This document shows positions 62,416-64,000 of a stretch of 64,000 nucleotides of DNA, piece by piece. A program made the position numbers and the translations under genes. The DNA lies in assembly GCA_965219935.1 (NCBI GenBank), contig CBDCOU010000003.1, positions 2,108,001-2,172,000 on the forward strand, read 5' to 3'. This stretch comes from Bin34 sp965219935 (lineage in GTDB: Bacteria > Chloroflexota > Anaerolineae > Caldilineales > Caldilineaceae). The notes below the pieces were generated by a model. The model was given only the letters and a program-made list of their open reading frames with translations. It searched no databases and was not told the DNA's origin. The first letter of the stretch is position 1; every line of letters starts with the position of its first letter.

Positions 62416-64000
62416 ATGAAGGACTTTGGCGCCATCGAACTGGAGATTCTGTGGCAGCGCCTGATCAGCATCCTGGACGAAGTGGATCAGATCATCGTGC
62501 GCACCACGTTCTCCACGATCCTCAGCGAAAGCCGCGACTTTGCCTGCATCCTGACGGATCGCCACGGAGCATCGCTCTGCCAGTCCGTATGGAGTTCGCC
62601 CAGTTTCTGTGTGGTCCTGCCCCGAACCGCCCGGGAGTTGCTGCGACGCTTTCCCGCCCATGAACTGCGGCCCGGCGACGTGTTGGCCACCAACGATCCA
62701 TGGCAGGGAACCGGCCACTTGCCGGACTATGTGCTCCTCATGCCCATCTTTCGGGCCGGACGGGTCGTTGCCTACATGGGCACCGTATCCCACATGTCCG
62801 ATGTCGGCGGCCATCCCAACGAGATTGAAGGTTCCGATGTATTCGCGGAAGGGTTGCGAATGGCTCCCTTCAAGCTGTACGAGGCAGGACAGGAGAACGA
62901 CCTGGCCTTCTCCCTGATTGGAGCCAATTGCCGCGCACCCGACCTGCTGCTGGGGGACCTGCGTGCCATGGCCGGAGCCGCGCTGATAGCGGCCCGGCGG
63001 ATCGAGGAATTCCTCGACGACTACGGCATGACGCATCTGGACGACTTGGCGCAAACCATCCTGACCCGTTCCGAGCGGCTGATGCGCAGCCGGATCGCGG
63101 CCCTGCCCGACGGCTGCTATCGGCACGAGCTGGAAATCGACGGCTACCTTGAACGCGTTTGGCTGCGTACCCAGGTCACCGTAAAGGGGGATGAAATCGA
63201 GGTGAACTTCGCGGGCACTTCCGACCAGACGGAGGCCGCGGCCATCAACGCCTCGTACAACACCACGTATGCCACCGTCGTCTTCCCCTTCAAGTGCGCA
63301 CTGGTACCCGATACGCCCAACAACGAGGGCCTCTTTCGGCCCATTGCCGTGAATCCTCCTGTCGGTTCCATCCTGAATGCCCAATTTCCCGCTCCGGTCA
63401 AGGCCCGGGCCAAGACCACCAACAACCTGAACCAGTGCATCTTCGGAGCCCTCCATGCCGTCTTCGGAGACCGGGTTCAGGCCAGCAACGGAGGCATCTG
63501 GCCCTTCGTGCTGTCGGGGGCCGAGGAGCCGTACGGAAACTATCTGGTGGACATGCTGCCCCACGGGGGCCGCGGCGGCCAGCCGACCATGGACGGCATG
63601 TTGCCGGTCGCCTGGCCCAACAATTCCACGATCACGCCCTGTGAGGTCTTGGAAACCAAGGCTCCCCTGCACTTTCGGGCCAAGCAGTTGTGGACCGACA
63701 GCCCCGGCGCCGGCCGGCATCGGGGCGGTATGGGACAGGTGATTGTCTTCGAGCATGTGGGACAGGAACCCATGATGTTCAACCTGACCCCGGATCGGGT
63801 GGCCACCGTGCCGCCGGGCTTGGCGGAGGGCGGACCCGGAGCCATAGGGAAGGTGTTCATCAACGGGAAACCGGTGGAGCGCTTTCCCCCGATTCTCCTG
63901 CAGCCCGGAGACGTGGTGGAGCTGTGCATAGGCGGCGGCGGGGGTTTTGGTCCGGCCCGCCTGCGGCCCCATGACCTGATTGCCCGGGATGTGGACCAGG
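62416..64000 (+). CDS. hyuB: Hydantoinase B / oxoprolinase family protein, 3' end outside window
   Basis: 528 codons visible and still open at the right edge. PF02538 features: IELEILWQRLISILDEVDQI, VRTTFSTILSESRDFACILT, DVLATNDPWQGTGHLPDYVL, VSHMSDVGGH, FPFKCALVPDTPNNEGLFRP, and near the end PGGxRGG-like SPGAGRHRGGMGQVIV. With HyuA it would hydrolyse N-methylhydantoins or 5-oxoproline using ATP; no HyuA is in the window, so it may follow. ATG 62416 lacks a clear ribosome site, but the same start is kept in the 59371 remnant. Confidence 0.95.
   Translation, partial: MKDFGAIELEILWQRLISILDEVDQIIVRTTFSTILSESRDFACILTDRHGASLCQSVWSSPSFCVVLPRTARELLRRFPAHELRPGDVLATNDPWQGTGHLPDYVLLMPIFRAGRVVAYMGTVSHMSDVGGHPNEIEGSDVFAEGLRMAPFKLYEAGQENDLAFSLIGANCRAPDLLLGDLRAMAGAALIAARRIEEFLDDYGMTHLDDLAQTILTRSERLMRSRIAALPDGCYRHELEIDGYLERVWLRTQVTVKGDEIEVNFAGTSDQTEAAAINASYNTTYATVVFPFKCALVPDTPNNEGLFRPIAVNPPVGSILNAQFPAPVKARAKTTNNLNQCIFGALHAVFGDRVQASNGGIWPFVLSGAEEPYGNYLVDMLPHGGRGGQPTMDGMLPVAWPNNSTITPCEVLETKAPLHFRAKQLWTDSPGAGRHRGGMGQVIVFEHVGQEPMMFNLTPDRVATVPPGLAEGGPGAIGKVFINGKPVERFPPILLQPGDVVELCIGGGGGFGPARLRPHDLIARDVDQ

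Noticed and set aside
62197..63972. 591-codon minus-strand frame
   Set aside because: Antisense to hydantoinase B, which has clear family motifs on the plus strand.
1..64000. CRISPR array or cas genes
   Set aside because: No run of regularly spaced direct repeats and no Cas motifs were found; the repeats present are IS ends and duplicated modules.
1..64000. tRNA or rRNA gene as an integration site
   Set aside because: No cloverleaf with a GTTC-A-A-type T loop and no rRNA signature sequence was noticed, and no integrase is present.

Overview
The window is about 64 kb of GC-rich bacterial DNA (about 60% GC) with short AT-rich patches. No rRNA, tRNA or ribosomal protein gene is present, so taxonomy is inference. 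A Tat-plus-lipobox sugar-binding protein, a GH127 and sulfatase catabolic gene set, hydantoinase B and a very dense load of IS elements and toxin-antitoxin genes resemble genomes of uncultured Chloroflexota (Caldilinea-like, often sponge-associated). I hold that assignment only weakly.

Layout. 0-3.3 kb: the end of a TIM-barrel glycosidase-like gene and a type I sulfatase. 3.3-18.4 kb: an accessory block holding a phosphoribosyltransferase remnant, a TIGR02391 pair, two convergent IS110 elements with probable bridge-RNA regions, a NYN nuclease, a broken IS66 fused to IS110 ends, an EcoRI-type methylase / DUF262-HNH operon whose third gene is cut by IS110 sequence, an unassigned IS relic, an IS630, a Fic pseudogene, a methyltransferase-like gene and an IS5 fragment. 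18.8-24.1 kb: a clean catabolic operon on the minus strand (sugar-binding lipoprotein, two ABC permeases, GH127 beta-L-arabinofuranosidase). 24.2-46.9 kb: a graveyard of IS relics and defence or TA modules, including a three-gene ATGA-coupled operon of unknown function, a nucleotidyltransferase-like/XRE pair, a winged-helix TIR-like effector, an intact IS5, BrnTA, VapBC, HicAB, FitA with broken VapC, broken Phd/VapC, TnpB relics and Uma2. 47.3-52.3 kb: a well-preserved ABC / DUF1854 / ABC exporter cassette. 52.6-62.4 kb: Fic, NUDIX, a PIN pair, a DUF4276/AAA-ATPase pair with a frameshift, duplicated small-protein/HEPN modules and HigBA. 62.4-64 kb: hydantoinase B, running off the right edge.

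How the genes work together. The catabolic operon would bind, import and cleave arabinofuranose-type sugars; the sulfatase and glycosidase-like gene at the left edge fit polysaccharide use. The exporter cassette matches the ABC-DUF1854-ABC arrangement known beside cyanophycin genes elsewhere, but no cyanophycin gene is visible here. Almost everything else is mobile or defence-like. Many modules occur both as an intact copy and as shards (IS110, IS5, MalG, hydantoinase B, HEPN pair, ABC exporter end), so the region has been repeatedly duplicated, recombined and decayed.
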